Positions 23,692-33,892 of a stretch of 39,310 bases of DNA are shown here, one piece after another. Numbering within the stretch: the first letter of the stretch is position 1; each line of letters begins with the position of its first letter. The DNA comes from an uncultured Bacteroidales bacterium (lineage in GTDB: Bacteria; Bacteroidota; Bacteroidia; Bacteroidales; FEN-979), in the NCBI GenBank assembly GCA_903828645.1, contig CAIKNA010000042.1, positions 1-39,310 of the forward strand, given 5' to 3'. A program made the translations under genes and the position numbers. Below the pieces are notes generated by a model. It did not search any database. It worked only from the letters and a program-made list of their open reading frames with translations, and had not been told where the DNA came from.

Positions 23692-26151
23692 ATGATTACC
23701 AAATCACCCTTGCAATCATCAGCAATGGTTGCAGGCGCAGATATTCAGTTTAGTGACATTTTTGACCTTGATGAAATTCAGCGTCTGCAGGATCTTTTTT
23801 CTGATGCCTCAAGTGTTGCTTCTATAATTACCCATCCTGACGGGACACCGATTACCAAGCCCAGCAATTTCTCAAAGTTGTGTAATGATATCATTCGAAA
23901 AACAGAAAAGGGGCTTGCAAACTGTTATAAATCTGATACCATAATCGGGCGCTACAGCGCCACAGGTCCGATAGTACAGAAGTGCCTGAGCTGCGGGTTA
24001 TGGGATGCAGGTGCAGCAATTACGGTGGGAGGAAAACACATTGCCAACTGGTTGATTGGCCAGGTTAGGAATGAAGAAATGAATACCCGGCAGATGATTC
24101 AGTATGCGGTTGAAATCGGTGCCGACAAGGATGAATTTATCGAGGCACTGGACGAAGTTCCTGTCATGTCTGTTGAACACTTCAGAAAAGTGTCGGATAT
24201 GCTGTTTGCATTTGCCAACCAGCTTTCTGAAAAAGCTTATAACAACCTGCTACTCAAAGCACAAATAGACGAGCGGATAAAAGCCGGGGAGGCATTGCGG
24301 GAAAGTGAACTGAAATTTCGTGAACTGGTAGAAAACTCGCCCGATGCAGTTGCCATTTATTCAGAAGGTAAAATTATCCTGGTGAACAAAGAGTGTCTTC
24401 CTTTGCTGGCCGCCAAAAGTGCTGAGGAGTTGATTGGCAAACCCGTCATGCAATTTGTCCATCCCGATTATCGCCCTTTGGTCATGGAACGTATGAAATA
24501 CGTGGCAAATCAAGGTAATGTTCTGCCCCTCACAAGAGAAAAATTCATACGGCTCGATGGGTCCGAAGTCGATGTTGAAGTAAAAGCGGTGCCCATCCGG
24601 CTTGAAAATAAACCAGCCGTGCAATTGATTGTTCGGGATATCACCGCACACAAAAAGGCGGAAGAGACAATCAACATGCTTGCCCACGCGATACGCAGTA
24701 TCAGCGAATGCGTGAGCATCACAGATATGACTGATAAAATTATCTTTGTCAACAATGCTTTTTTGAAAACCTATCAGTATGATGAATACGAACTGCTGGG
24801 AAACTCGATCAACATGGTTCGTTCTGAGAACAACATAACGGCATTGCTTAAGGAGATCCTTCCTGCTACGAAGCACGGAGGGTGGCACGGTGAACTTATG
24901 AACCGGAGAAAGGACGGAAGTGAATTTCCTGTTTTTGTCTCCACAACTGTCGTTCACGATGAAAACAACAACCCGCTTGCCCTCATTGGGGTAACAACCG
25001 ATATTACCGAACGAAAGCAGGTAGAAGAAACTTTACGGGAAAGCGAGGCACGGTTCCGGAATTTGCTGCAGGATGTGCAATCGGTATCTGTTCAGGGGTA
25101 TGGTACCAACGGCATTACACAATACTGGAACCAGGCATCCGAACATCTTTACGGCTATACGGCAGAGGAGGCTGTCGGGCGTAAACTCACCGATTTGATC
25201 ATCCCTCCGGAAATGCGTGAATATGTTGAACAGGCGATACAGGAGATGGCCTCAACCGGTCACGCGATCCCGGCTTCGGAACTTTCGCTTATGAGAAAAG
25301 ATGGTTCGCGTGTTTCGGTTTTTTCACATCATGTCATTGTTCAGCTACCCGGAAAAATGCAGGAGTTGTTCTGCATCGATGTCGATCTCACCGAACGAAA
25401 GCTGGCTGAACAAGAGATACTTCAATTAAACAAGGATCTGGATCATCGTGTCAGGCAACGTACTGCAGAGTTGGAGGCGGCCAACAAAGAACTTGAGTCT
25501 TTTTCATACTCCGTTTCACACGATCTCAAGACACCATTAAGGCATATCAACGGATTTACCGGACTGTTCCTTGAAAATAACGCTGCGGTCCTATCTGAAG
25601 AAGAACTTGAATACGTGCAAAAAATCAGGGGCGCTGCAACTGAAATGGAGCAGCTAATCGATGCAATACTCTCATTTTCAAGACTAAATCAGGCTGAATT
25701 GCGAAAAACAAGAATCCATTCAACAGAGATGGTTCAACAGGTTATCAAATTCTTTGAGCCGGATCTCCATAACAGAAAAATAACATTTCATCTTGAATCA
25801 CTACCCGAAGTGGAAGGTGATGAAGCGCTTATCCGGCAAGTTTGGACCAACCTGATATCAAATGCTATCAAATATACAGGAAAAAAAAGTGAGGCAATGG
25901 TTGAAATTGGAAGTATTCCGGAGGACCAGGGGACAACTTTTTTTGTAAAAGATAATGGAGCAGGCTTTAACATGGCTTACGCAAAGAAATTATTTGGTGT
26001 TTTCCAACGGCTTCACAAATCAAGGGATTTTGAAGGTATCGGGATTGGTCTCGCCAATGTTAACAGGATCGTGAGCCGACATGGTGGCAGTTGTCGCGCC
26101 ACTGGTCAACCTGAACAGGGGGCAACTTTCTTTTTCAGCATCCCTGACTGA
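23692..26151 (+). CDS. PocR-PAS3 sensor histidine kinase, copy 1
   Basis: This 819-residue protein has an N-terminal PocR ligand-binding domain (about 18-180) with C64, C78, C98 and C101 and the closing NWLIGQV. Three PAS domains follow (about 205-320, 330-445, 455-570), then a coiled coil, a HisKA domain with H610 in SVSHDLKTPLRH, and a HATPase domain (NAIKY, DNGAGF, GIGIGLANV). No TM helices are seen, so it is probably a soluble sensor. PocR domains sense small organic ligands such as diols in the pdu/cob regulator. It is the first of three tandem paralogues. There is no receiver in the protein, so a separate response regulator is needed. Confidence 0.9.
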   Translation: MITKSPLQSSAMVAGADIQFSDIFDLDEIQRLQDLFSDASSVASIITHPDGTPITKPSNFSKLCNDIIRKTEKGLANCYKSDTIIGRYSATGPIVQKCLSCGLWDAGAAITVGGKHIANWLIGQVRNEEMNTRQMIQYAVEIGADKDEFIEALDEVPVMSVEHFRKVSDMLFAFANQLSEKAYNNLLLKAQIDERIKAGEALRESELKFRELVENSPDAVAIYSEGKIILVNKECLPLLAAKSAEELIGKPVMQFVHPDYRPLVMERMKYVANQGNVLPLTREKFIRLDGSEVDVEVKAVPIRLENKPAVQLIVRDITAHKKAEETINMLAHAIRSISECVSITDMTDKIIFVNNAFLKTYQYDEYELLGNSINMVRSENNITALLKEILPATKHGGWHGELMNRRKDGSEFPVFVSTTVVHDENNNPLALIGVTTDITERKQVEETLRESEARFRNLLQDVQSVSVQGYGTNGITQYWNQASEHLYGYTAEEAVGRKLTDLIIPPEMREYVEQAIQEMASTGHAIPASELSLMRKDGSRVSVFSHHVIVQLPGKMQELFCIDVDLTERKLAEQEILQLNKDLDHRVRQRTAELEAANKELESFSYSVSHDLKTPLRHINGFTGLFLENNAAVLSEEELEYVQKIRGAATEMEQLIDAILSFSRLNQAELRKTRIHSTEMVQQVIKFFEPDLHNRKITFHLESLPEVEGDEALIRQVWTNLISNAIKYTGKKSEAMVEIGSIPEDQGTTFFVKDNGAGFNMAYAKKLFGVFQRLHKSRDFEGIGIGLANVNRIVSRHGGSCRATGQPEQGATFFFSIPD

Positions 26152-26191
26152 ATTGAAACTTTGAAAATGGAAAGGCACTCAAAATTAATGT

Positions 26192-28981
26192 ATGCATAAC
26201 ATTCCAGACATTAATAATGTGGTTACTGGTACACTGAACGATTTTAAGTTAGGTGACATCTTTGATCTTGAGGAGATTCAGCGCATGCAGGATGTGTTTT
26301 CAGATGCTGCAGGTGTCGCTTCAGTCATCATCCATCCTGATGGTATTCCAATTACCAGGCCCAGTAATTTCTGCCGGTTGTATCATGATATAATTCTTAA
26401 AACGGAAAAAGGTCTGTTTACCTATTATCACTATGATTTACTGCCAGGAAGCATCGATAAGCCTGGCTCATTTGTCGAACCCGGTGTGGAAGAAGGATTG
26501 CTGAATGGTTATGCAACCATTTCTGCAGGAGATAAAAATATTGCCTGCTGGCTTTTCGGGCAGGTTCTTAGTGGAGCGGCTGATTACGGGCCCATCATGT
26601 TGTATGCCGATGAAATCGGAGCCGACAGAGATGAATTCACTGTTGCATTAAATGAAGTTCCCGTGATGTCTCCGGAACAGTTCGTCAAAATTTCAAAAAT
26701 GGTGGTTTTACTGGCAAACGAACTTTCCGAAAAAGCAAATTTCAAACTCCAATTGAACAGACAGAGTGCCGAGAGTGAATATTTCATTAAAGAATCGCAA
26801 ATTGCTGCCCATATTGGCTATTATAAAACAGATTTTATTACAGGATTATGGGAATCCTCGGAAGTTCTTGATCTCATCTTTGGCATTGATGGGAATTACT
26901 CCAGGAATGTTAATGGCTGGTTGGAAATTGTGCATCCTGACGACAGGCAAATGATGGATAACTATTTAAGGAACGAAGTCATTTCCCTGGGCCACCCCTT
27001 CAACAAAGAGTACAGAATTATCCGGCAATCTGATAAAGAGGTAAGATGGGTTAATGGCATGGGTAAGGTTGCTTTCAATTCCGAAGGAAATGTCCTGTCA
27101 TTGGTTGGAACAATCCAGGACATAACCGACCGGAGGAGTGTGCAGGAAATGCTAAAGGCAAGTGAAGAAAAATATCGTTTGATCTTCGAGTATTCACCAT
27201 TGGGCCTCTTATCATTTGATATGAATGGCATTATCATTGCATGCAATGACAGTTTTGCCAAAATAATCGGTACCACAACTGAACGACTGGCTGGACTCAA
27301 CATGCTGGACCTTCCTGATAAAAAACTGGTTGCAGCGATTCAAAAATCGCTTGACGGAAATGTTGGGGTTTATGAAGATATGTACCAATCGGTTACTGCA
27401 AATAAGGCAACGCCGGTCAGGGCTCTTTTTGCACCGATTGAGGTTGGCTCAAGAAACTTTCGTGGTGGAGTGGGTATCATTGAAGACAACACCGAACGGA
27501 AAATGGCCGAAGAAGAACTTAAAGAAAGAAAGGAGAAGTACCGTGGGCTGAGTGAAGCAGCCTTTGAATCAATATTCCTGTCGGAAAAAGGTATTTGTAT
27601 CGAGCAGAACCAAACAGCCGAAAGGACGTTTGGTTATTCTTCCGCGGAAGCGATTGGCAGATATGGCACGGATTGGATTGTGCCCGATGACAGGCCCATG
27701 GTAATGAGCAACATGCTCAGAGGTTTTGAAGAACCTTATGAAGCAATTGCGTTAAAAAAAGATGGTACTACCTTCCCCTGCATGTTACGGGGAAAAATGA
27801 TGCATTATAAAGGCAGGGATGTGCGTGTAACTTCACTAACAGATATCTCTGAACTAAAACAGGCCGAGAATGCCATCAGGGCAAGTGAAGAAAAATATCG
27901 GTTTCTATTTGCCAACAACCCGCAACCCATGTGGATTTACGACCTAGAAACGCTTGTATTTCTAGAAGTAAACGATGCAGCCATCGATCATTATGGATAC
28001 TCAAGGGAAGAATTCCTGTCAATGACATTGCTGGATATCCGTCTTCCTGAAGACATCCCAATGTTTTTACAGGATATCGTTCTTGCAAGAAGCACTTACA
28101 ATCCGATCGGTGAAAGCAGGCACATCAGGAAAAACGGGGAGACTATCCTGGTTGAAATCACAGCACACTCTGTGACGTATAACGGCAGGCCTGCGCGTCA
28201 TCTTTTAGTCCAGGATATCACCGCACGTAAAAATACAGAAAAGGAAATCCTAAAATTAAATGCAGATCTGGACCGGCGCGTAATACAGCGTACAGCAGAC
28301 CTGGAGGCTGCCAACAAAGAACTTGAGTCTTTTTCCTACTCCGTTTCACACGATCTCAAAACACCGTTAAGGCATATCTCCGGGTTTATCGGTCTGTTAC
28401 TCGAAAACAACTCAATTGATCTCTCCGAAGCAGAGCTTGGGTACCTGGAAAAAATCACAGGCTCGGCAAAACAAATGGAGGTTTTAATCGATGCTTTGCT
28501 CTCCTTTTCCAGACTCAACCAGGCTGAATTTCGAAAAACCAGGATCCATTCAACAGAGATGGTTCAACAGGTCATCAGATTCTTTGAGCCGGATTTGCAA
28601 AACAGGAAAATCACCTTTCACCTTGAATCCCTGCCCGAAGTGGATGGTGATGAAGCACTTATCCGACAGGTATGGACAAACCTGATATCGAATGCCATCA
28701 AATATACCGGAAAAAAAAATGCTGCAATCGTTGAAATTGGCAGTCTTTCAGAGGACCATGGTACAACTTTTTATGTAAAAGATAACGGGGCAGGCTTTAA
28801 CATGACCTATGCGAAAAAATTATTCGGGGTATTCCAACGGCTTCATAAATCAAGGGATTTTGAGGGCATCGGGATTGGCCTTGCCAATGTCAACAGGATC
28901 GTGAACCGGCATGGTGGCAGATGCCATGCTACTGGTGAACCTGAACAGGGCGCAACTTTCTACTTCAGCATTCCAAACTAA
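26192..28981 (+). CDS. PocR-PAS4 sensor histidine kinase, copy 2 (PocR cysteines lost)
   Basis: This 929-residue paralogue of the flanking kinases has an N-terminal PocR-like domain (about 18-180) that aligns without gaps at the Cys positions. The residues there are Y64, Y78, G98 and E101 instead of Cys. Four PAS domains follow (about 200-315, 325-440, 450-560, 570-680), then HisKA with H720 and an intact HATPase. The HisKA/HATPase portion is almost the same as in copy 1, even at nucleotide level, which points to recent duplication or gene conversion. It lies 40 nt after copy 1 and 42 nt before copy 3. Its ligand specificity is probably altered, or the PocR domain may no longer sense. Confidence 0.88.
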   Translation: MHNIPDINNVVTGTLNDFKLGDIFDLEEIQRMQDVFSDAAGVASVIIHPDGIPITRPSNFCRLYHDIILKTEKGLFTYYHYDLLPGSIDKPGSFVEPGVEEGLLNGYATISAGDKNIACWLFGQVLSGAADYGPIMLYADEIGADRDEFTVALNEVPVMSPEQFVKISKMVVLLANELSEKANFKLQLNRQSAESEYFIKESQIAAHIGYYKTDFITGLWESSEVLDLIFGIDGNYSRNVNGWLEIVHPDDRQMMDNYLRNEVISLGHPFNKEYRIIRQSDKEVRWVNGMGKVAFNSEGNVLSLVGTIQDITDRRSVQEMLKASEEKYRLIFEYSPLGLLSFDMNGIIIACNDSFAKIIGTTTERLAGLNMLDLPDKKLVAAIQKSLDGNVGVYEDMYQSVTANKATPVRALFAPIEVGSRNFRGGVGIIEDNTERKMAEEELKERKEKYRGLSEAAFESIFLSEKGICIEQNQTAERTFGYSSAEAIGRYGTDWIVPDDRPMVMSNMLRGFEEPYEAIALKKDGTTFPCMLRGKMMHYKGRDVRVTSLTDISELKQAENAIRASEEKYRFLFANNPQPMWIYDLETLVFLEVNDAAIDHYGYSREEFLSMTLLDIRLPEDIPMFLQDIVLARSTYNPIGESRHIRKNGETILVEITAHSVTYNGRPARHLLVQDITARKNTEKEILKLNADLDRRVIQRTADLEAANKELESFSYSVSHDLKTPLRHISGFIGLLLENNSIDLSEAELGYLEKITGSAKQMEVLIDALLSFSRLNQAEFRKTRIHSTEMVQQVIRFFEPDLQNRKITFHLESLPEVDGDEALIRQVWTNLISNAIKYTGKKNAAIVEIGSLSEDHGTTFYVKDNGAGFNMTYAKKLFGVFQRLHKSRDFEGIGIGLANVNRIVNRHGGRCHATGEPEQGATFYFSIPN

Positions 28982-29023
28982 TTTGAAAATTTGAAATTGA
29001 GTTTGTAAACAATGACTTAATAA

Positions 29024-31507
29024 ATGAATACCACTGCTGACATTAAAGATCCGGTTATGGATTCAACAGACGAAATTAATTTTATCGACATCTTTAATCT
29101 TGAAGAAATCCAGCGCCTTCAGGATGTATTTTCAGATGCTGCCGGTGTGGCTTCCATCATCACCCATCCTGATGGCAGCCCGATTACCAAACCCAGTAAT
29201 TTCTGCCGGTTATGCAATGACATCATTCGCAAAACAGAAAAAGGAATTGCAAACTGTTACCAGTCCGATGCAATACTTGGCCGTATAAGTACATCCGGTG
29301 CAGTTGTCCAGCCTTGCCTGAGTGGTGGCTTATGGGATGCAGGTGCAGGGATTCATATAGGCGGGAAAAATATTGCCAACTGGTTAATCGGACAGGTGCG
29401 GAATGAAAAACTGGATGAGAATGAAATGGTTAGCTATGCCGATGAAATCGGGGCAAACAGGATTGACTTTTTAGCTGCTCTGAACGAAGTTCCTGTGATG
29501 TCTTTTGAACAGTTCAATAAGGTGGCGAAAATGCTGTTCGTGCTGGCAAACGAACTTTCAGTAAAAGGTTACATTACTTTGCAGCTAAAAAGCAAAGATG
29601 GAACGTTGGGAAAGGCAATCGATGAAAATAAATGGTTTAACATGCGGATCGTTGAAATTGCCCATGAAGGTATCTGGGCGCTCGATTCCAACTACAACAC
29701 AACATTTATTAACGGCAAAATGGCCGGCATGCTGGGTTATACCGTTGAAGAGGTCATGGGGAAGAAAATGACTGATTTCATATTTTCTGAAGACAGACAG
29801 GACCACATGGAAAAAAGATCTCAGAGGATGGGAGGTAAATCTGGATTTTATGAGCGACGGTTTAAACAAAAAAGTGGTGCAGCGATCTGGACAATCGTTT
29901 CTTCGACAGCACTGATGGACAGGAACGGGAATTTTATGGGTTCTTTGGGAATGATCCAGGACATGACGGAACAGAAACAGTCTGAGATTTTATTGCGTCA
30001 GAGTGAAGAGAGATTCCGGCTTATTGCAGAAAACACCAGTGATACCATCGCGGTTCTGGATTTAGACCTTAATTTTATTTACTGTAGTCCTTCCGTTGTG
30101 AAAATTCTCGGATATACGAATGAGGAGATGCTTCTGTTAAAACCTGTTCAACTCCTCACTCCGGAATCATTTAAAAAAGTCAATGAATTGCTTTCAAAAA
30201 TTTTACCTGTTGAGATGGCTGGCACATCCAGTACCTCCAACTACCCGACGGTCGAACTTGAGGAATATCAGAAGAACGGCACCACCCGTTGGGTTGAACT
30301 CTCTTTTTCCTTTATAAGGGATCAAAACAACAGGCCAACAAGCATCGTTACGGTTACAAGGGATATCACGGAGCACAGGCAGAATGCTGAAAAATTTCAA
30401 AAAATCGGTCACCATTTCCAGGCGATCATCGAAAATGCACCCGATGGTATCGTGCTGATCAGCCTGGAAGGGAAATACAAGTTTGTCAGCCCCGCTGCAA
30501 GAAAAATGTTCGGATTCGGTGTTTCAGAGGAACTTCCCGGGAACCCTGCGGAATATACACATCCTGATGATCTGAATATGGTTCTGTCGGAATTGACCAG
30601 GCTGATTCAGGATCCATCGTATGTACCCACCCTGCAATACCGTTTCAGGGACAATTACGGAAACTGGAGATGGGTTGAAAGTACGATGCGCAATTTGCTC
30701 AATGATCAGGCCGTTGAATCTATCGTGATAAATTTCCGGGATATCCATGAGCGAAAGCTTGCCGAACAAAAGATCAATGAACTTAATAATGTGCTGGACC
30801 AGCGGGTTAAACTTCGTACGTTGGAACTGGAAACAGCCAACAAGGAACTGGAAACTTTTTCCTATTCTATTTCGCATGATCTGCAGGCTCCATTAAGGCA
30901 TATAACCGGGTTTATTGGTCTTTTTCTTGAAAAAAAATCAACTGAGTTATCCGAGGAAGAACTTGGATACCTGAAAAAAATTACCGATTCAGCCGGTGAA
31001 ATGGGGCAATTGATAAATGCCATCCTCTCCTTCTCAAGGTTGAACCAGACAGAATTGCGTAAAACCATGATCCATTCATCAGAGATGGTTCAACAGGTAA
31101 TAAGGTTTTTTGAACCGGAGTTGCAGCGCAGAAAGATCAATTTCCTTGTTGGGCAACTTCCTGATATCCTGGGTGATGAAAAACTGATGCATCAGGTCTG
31201 GACCAATCTGATATCAAATGCAATTAAATATACTGGCAAAACACCTGAATCGGTTGTTGAAATTGGCAGTAATTCAACAGATAAAGAAACAACATTCTTC
31301 GTTAAAGATAACGGGGCGGGTTTCAACATGAAGTATGCCGAAAAATTATTTGGTGTATTCCAACGCCTTCATAAATCAAGAGATTTTGAAGGAGTCGGAA
31401 TCGGACTTGCAAATGTAAACCGCATTGTCAAGCGTCATGGAGGTCAATGTCGTGCGGAAGGCGAACCTGACAAAGGTGCTACATTTTACTTCAGTATTCC
31501 AAATTGA
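29024..31507 (+). CDS. PocR-PAS3 sensor histidine kinase, copy 3
   Basis: This 827-residue protein has a PocR domain with C61, C64, C78 and C98 (the position of C101 in copy 1 is Gly here). Three PAS domains follow (about 210-325, 335-450, 460-575), then HisKA with H618 in SISHDLQAPLRH and a complete HATPase with GVGIGLANV. The N-terminal sensor is closest to copy 1, while the kinase core has drifted more than that of copies 1 and 2. No TM helix is present. The hybrid kinase follows after 23 nt, and phosphotransfer to its N-terminal receiver is possible (inference). Confidence 0.9.
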   Translation: MNTTADIKDPVMDSTDEINFIDIFNLEEIQRLQDVFSDAAGVASIITHPDGSPITKPSNFCRLCNDIIRKTEKGIANCYQSDAILGRISTSGAVVQPCLSGGLWDAGAGIHIGGKNIANWLIGQVRNEKLDENEMVSYADEIGANRIDFLAALNEVPVMSFEQFNKVAKMLFVLANELSVKGYITLQLKSKDGTLGKAIDENKWFNMRIVEIAHEGIWALDSNYNTTFINGKMAGMLGYTVEEVMGKKMTDFIFSEDRQDHMEKRSQRMGGKSGFYERRFKQKSGAAIWTIVSSTALMDRNGNFMGSLGMIQDMTEQKQSEILLRQSEERFRLIAENTSDTIAVLDLDLNFIYCSPSVVKILGYTNEEMLLLKPVQLLTPESFKKVNELLSKILPVEMAGTSSTSNYPTVELEEYQKNGTTRWVELSFSFIRDQNNRPTSIVTVTRDITEHRQNAEKFQKIGHHFQAIIENAPDGIVLISLEGKYKFVSPAARKMFGFGVSEELPGNPAEYTHPDDLNMVLSELTRLIQDPSYVPTLQYRFRDNYGNWRWVESTMRNLLNDQAVESIVINFRDIHERKLAEQKINELNNVLDQRVKLRTLELETANKELETFSYSISHDLQAPLRHITGFIGLFLEKKSTELSEEELGYLKKITDSAGEMGQLINAILSFSRLNQTELRKTMIHSSEMVQQVIRFFEPELQRRKINFLVGQLPDILGDEKLMHQVWTNLISNAIKYTGKTPESVVEIGSNSTDKETTFFVKDNGAGFNMKYAEKLFGVFQRLHKSRDFEGVGIGLANVNRIVKRHGGQCRAEGEPDKGATFYFSIPN

Positions 31508-31530
31508 ATTGAAAATTTGATGTTTTAAAA

Positions 31531-33855
31531 ATGGATAAAAATATTTCAATCCTTCATCTTGAAGACCAGGAAGCGGACTCAATTCTTGTAAAATCACTGA
31601 TCAGCAAATGGTTACATACATTTGATTATTATTTTGTGGATGATGAGGCGGATTTCATCAAGGCACTGGCTGAAAAGAATATCGACGTCATACTGTCCGA
31701 TTTTGAACTTCCAGATTATTCAGGATCGGATGCATTGCTTTTTGTTAAAAAAAATTACCCTCATATCCCGTTTATTTTTGTTACAGGTAAAATGGGTGAA
31801 GACTCTGCTATTGAGTCACTTCTGAACGGTGCAACGGATTATGTCCTGAAATCCAAGATGGAACGGCTCGTCCCTGCCATAAAACGGGTGATCTACGAAG
31901 CGGAGTTGCTGCAGGACAGGATCTCTTCAGACATCGCGCTACGAGACAGCGAAGAAAGGTACAGGGGTTTGTTGATGAATCTTGACGCCGGGGTGGTTGT
32001 TCATGCACCCGACAGTTCGATTATTATGAGCAATCCCAAAGCTGCAGAATTGCTGGGGTTGAATGAAGATCAAATGGCAGGCAAACTTGATGTTGACCCC
32101 GGATGGAAATTTCTTTACGAAAACTACTCTGTAATGCCGGTCGAACAGTATCCTGTCAACCAGATTTTATCAAAAGGAAAATCGATCAAAGATTATCGTC
32201 TCGGGGTGATTCGACCAATGACTAATGACATTGTGTGGCTAACGGTGAATGGATCTCCGGTATTTGTTAATAACAATGAAATATCAGAAGTCGTTATTAG
32301 TTTTCTCGATATCACCGAACGCAAACAGGCTGAAGATGCGCTGCTTAAGGAGCAGTACCTGATGGAGGCCCTGATGAACAACATTCCCGACCACCTCTAT
32401 TTTAAAGATCTTGAAAGCAGGTTTATCAGGGTCAGCAAATCCAACAACCTCTCTTTCCGCATCAACGATTCGTCTGAAGCCATCGGCAAGACCGACTTCG
32501 ATTTTTTTACCGAAGAACATGCGCGTGCCGCCTACCTGGATGAGCAGGAAATTATAGTGACAGGAAAGCCTTTGGTAACGGAAGAAAAGGAAACATGGGC
32601 CGACAGGCCCGACACCTGGGCTTTGTCAACCAAATTGCCACTGCGTGACCGTGAAGGGCATATCATTGGCACATTTGGGATATCCAAAGACATTACCGAC
32701 CGGAAACGATCTGAGGAGGAACTGCTTATGGCAAAAGAAAAAGCAGAAGCCAGCGACCTGCTCAAGACTGCTTTTATCCGGAACATCTCGCATGAAATCC
32801 GCACTCCGCTCAACGGTATACTGGGATTTGGCCAGTTGATGGCTGAATCCGGTATTTCACAGAACGAGAAGGAAGAGTTTCTGATGATGGTAAAGGAGAG
32901 CAGCGACCGGCTTATAAGTACGGTGACCAATATCATGGATATTTCCCTCATTGTGTCAGGCAACCAGGAAGTTAAGAAGAAAAACACACCTATTGGCCCA
33001 TTGCTTGACGAAATATATACGAAATTCAACCTTCGATGCAAGCAAAAGAACCTGTTCTTCTCATTGCAAAAGCAACAGGGTATCGACGAAATACTTATTT
33101 ACACTGATGATGAACTCCTTGGCAAAGTGTTGAATCATATTGTTGATAATGCCGTTAAGTTTACCAAGTCAGGTACCATTGCTTTTGGTTGTAATAAAAT
33201 AGAGAATGTAGTTGAGTTTTTTGTGAAAGACACCGGAATTGGAATCAGCGTTCAGGAACAGGAGCATATTTTCGACCATTTCATTCAGGGAGATGATTCA
33301 AAAACGAGGGACCAGGAGGGCAGCGGGCTTGGGCTTTCTATTGCGAAAGGCATGGTGGAATTGCTTGGGGGCAGGATATGGGTTGAATCGGACAAGGGCA
33401 AAGGGTCTTCATTCTTCTTCACCATTCCAATTATCGCACCTGTCCCGGATCAATCACCAAATCGTATTGACTCGGTTCATATACCTGTCAAACCCCTTAT
33501 CCTGATCGCAGATGACGAAAAGACAAACTGCATGTTGCTGAAAAGTATCCTTGTCAGGGAAGGGCTTGATGTACTGATTGTAAACGATGGATTGCAGGCT
33601 GTAGAAGCCTGCCAGCAAACCCCCCTCATCTCATTAGTTTTAATGGATCTGAAAATGCCGGTTATGGATGGATTGGAGGCAACCCGGAAAATTAAAGCAT
33701 TTAATCCAAACCTGCCTGTAATTGCAATTACGGCGCATGCCCTGGGCGGAGATGAAAAAAAAGTGCGGGATGCCGGTTGCGACGATTATCTTACAAAACC
33801 TCTGGTTAATGAAATTTTAATGCAAAAACTACGGCAATACGGGGTTGTTGTATGA
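31531..33855 (+). CDS. Hybrid histidine kinase with receivers at both ends (REC-PAS2-HisKA-HATPase-REC)
   Basis: This 774-residue protein has an N-terminal receiver (about 3-125) with acceptor D57 in LSDFELPDYSG. Two PAS domains follow (about 145-260, 275-400), then HisKA with H421 in NISHEIRTPLNG, HATPase (about 520-635; DNAVKF, DTGIGI, GSGLGLSIAKG), and a C-terminal receiver (about 650-774) with D706 in LMDLKMPVMDG and the YLTKP lysine. The front receiver may take phosphate from the PocR kinases upstream, and the rear receiver is the usual internal acceptor. No output domain is present, so a downstream Hpt or response regulator elsewhere is expected. Confidence 0.92.
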   Translation: MDKNISILHLEDQEADSILVKSLISKWLHTFDYYFVDDEADFIKALAEKNIDVILSDFELPDYSGSDALLFVKKNYPHIPFIFVTGKMGEDSAIESLLNGATDYVLKSKMERLVPAIKRVIYEAELLQDRISSDIALRDSEERYRGLLMNLDAGVVVHAPDSSIIMSNPKAAELLGLNEDQMAGKLDVDPGWKFLYENYSVMPVEQYPVNQILSKGKSIKDYRLGVIRPMTNDIVWLTVNGSPVFVNNNEISEVVISFLDITERKQAEDALLKEQYLMEALMNNIPDHLYFKDLESRFIRVSKSNNLSFRINDSSEAIGKTDFDFFTEEHARAAYLDEQEIIVTGKPLVTEEKETWADRPDTWALSTKLPLRDREGHIIGTFGISKDITDRKRSEEELLMAKEKAEASDLLKTAFIRNISHEIRTPLNGILGFGQLMAESGISQNEKEEFLMMVKESSDRLISTVTNIMDISLIVSGNQEVKKKNTPIGPLLDEIYTKFNLRCKQKNLFFSLQKQQGIDEILIYTDDELLGKVLNHIVDNAVKFTKSGTIAFGCNKIENVVEFFVKDTGIGISVQEQEHIFDHFIQGDDSKTRDQEGSGLGLSIAKGMVELLGGRIWVESDKGKGSSFFFTIPIIAPVPDQSPNRIDSVHIPVKPLILIADDEKTNCMLLKSILVREGLDVLIVNDGLQAVEACQQTPLISLVLMDLKMPVMDGLEATRKIKAFNPNLPVIAITAHALGGDEKKVRDAGCDDYLTKPLVNEILMQKLRQYGVVV

Positions 33856-33892
33856 CCTTCCCGCATTCCTGTAAACTTATAAGGATAATCCC

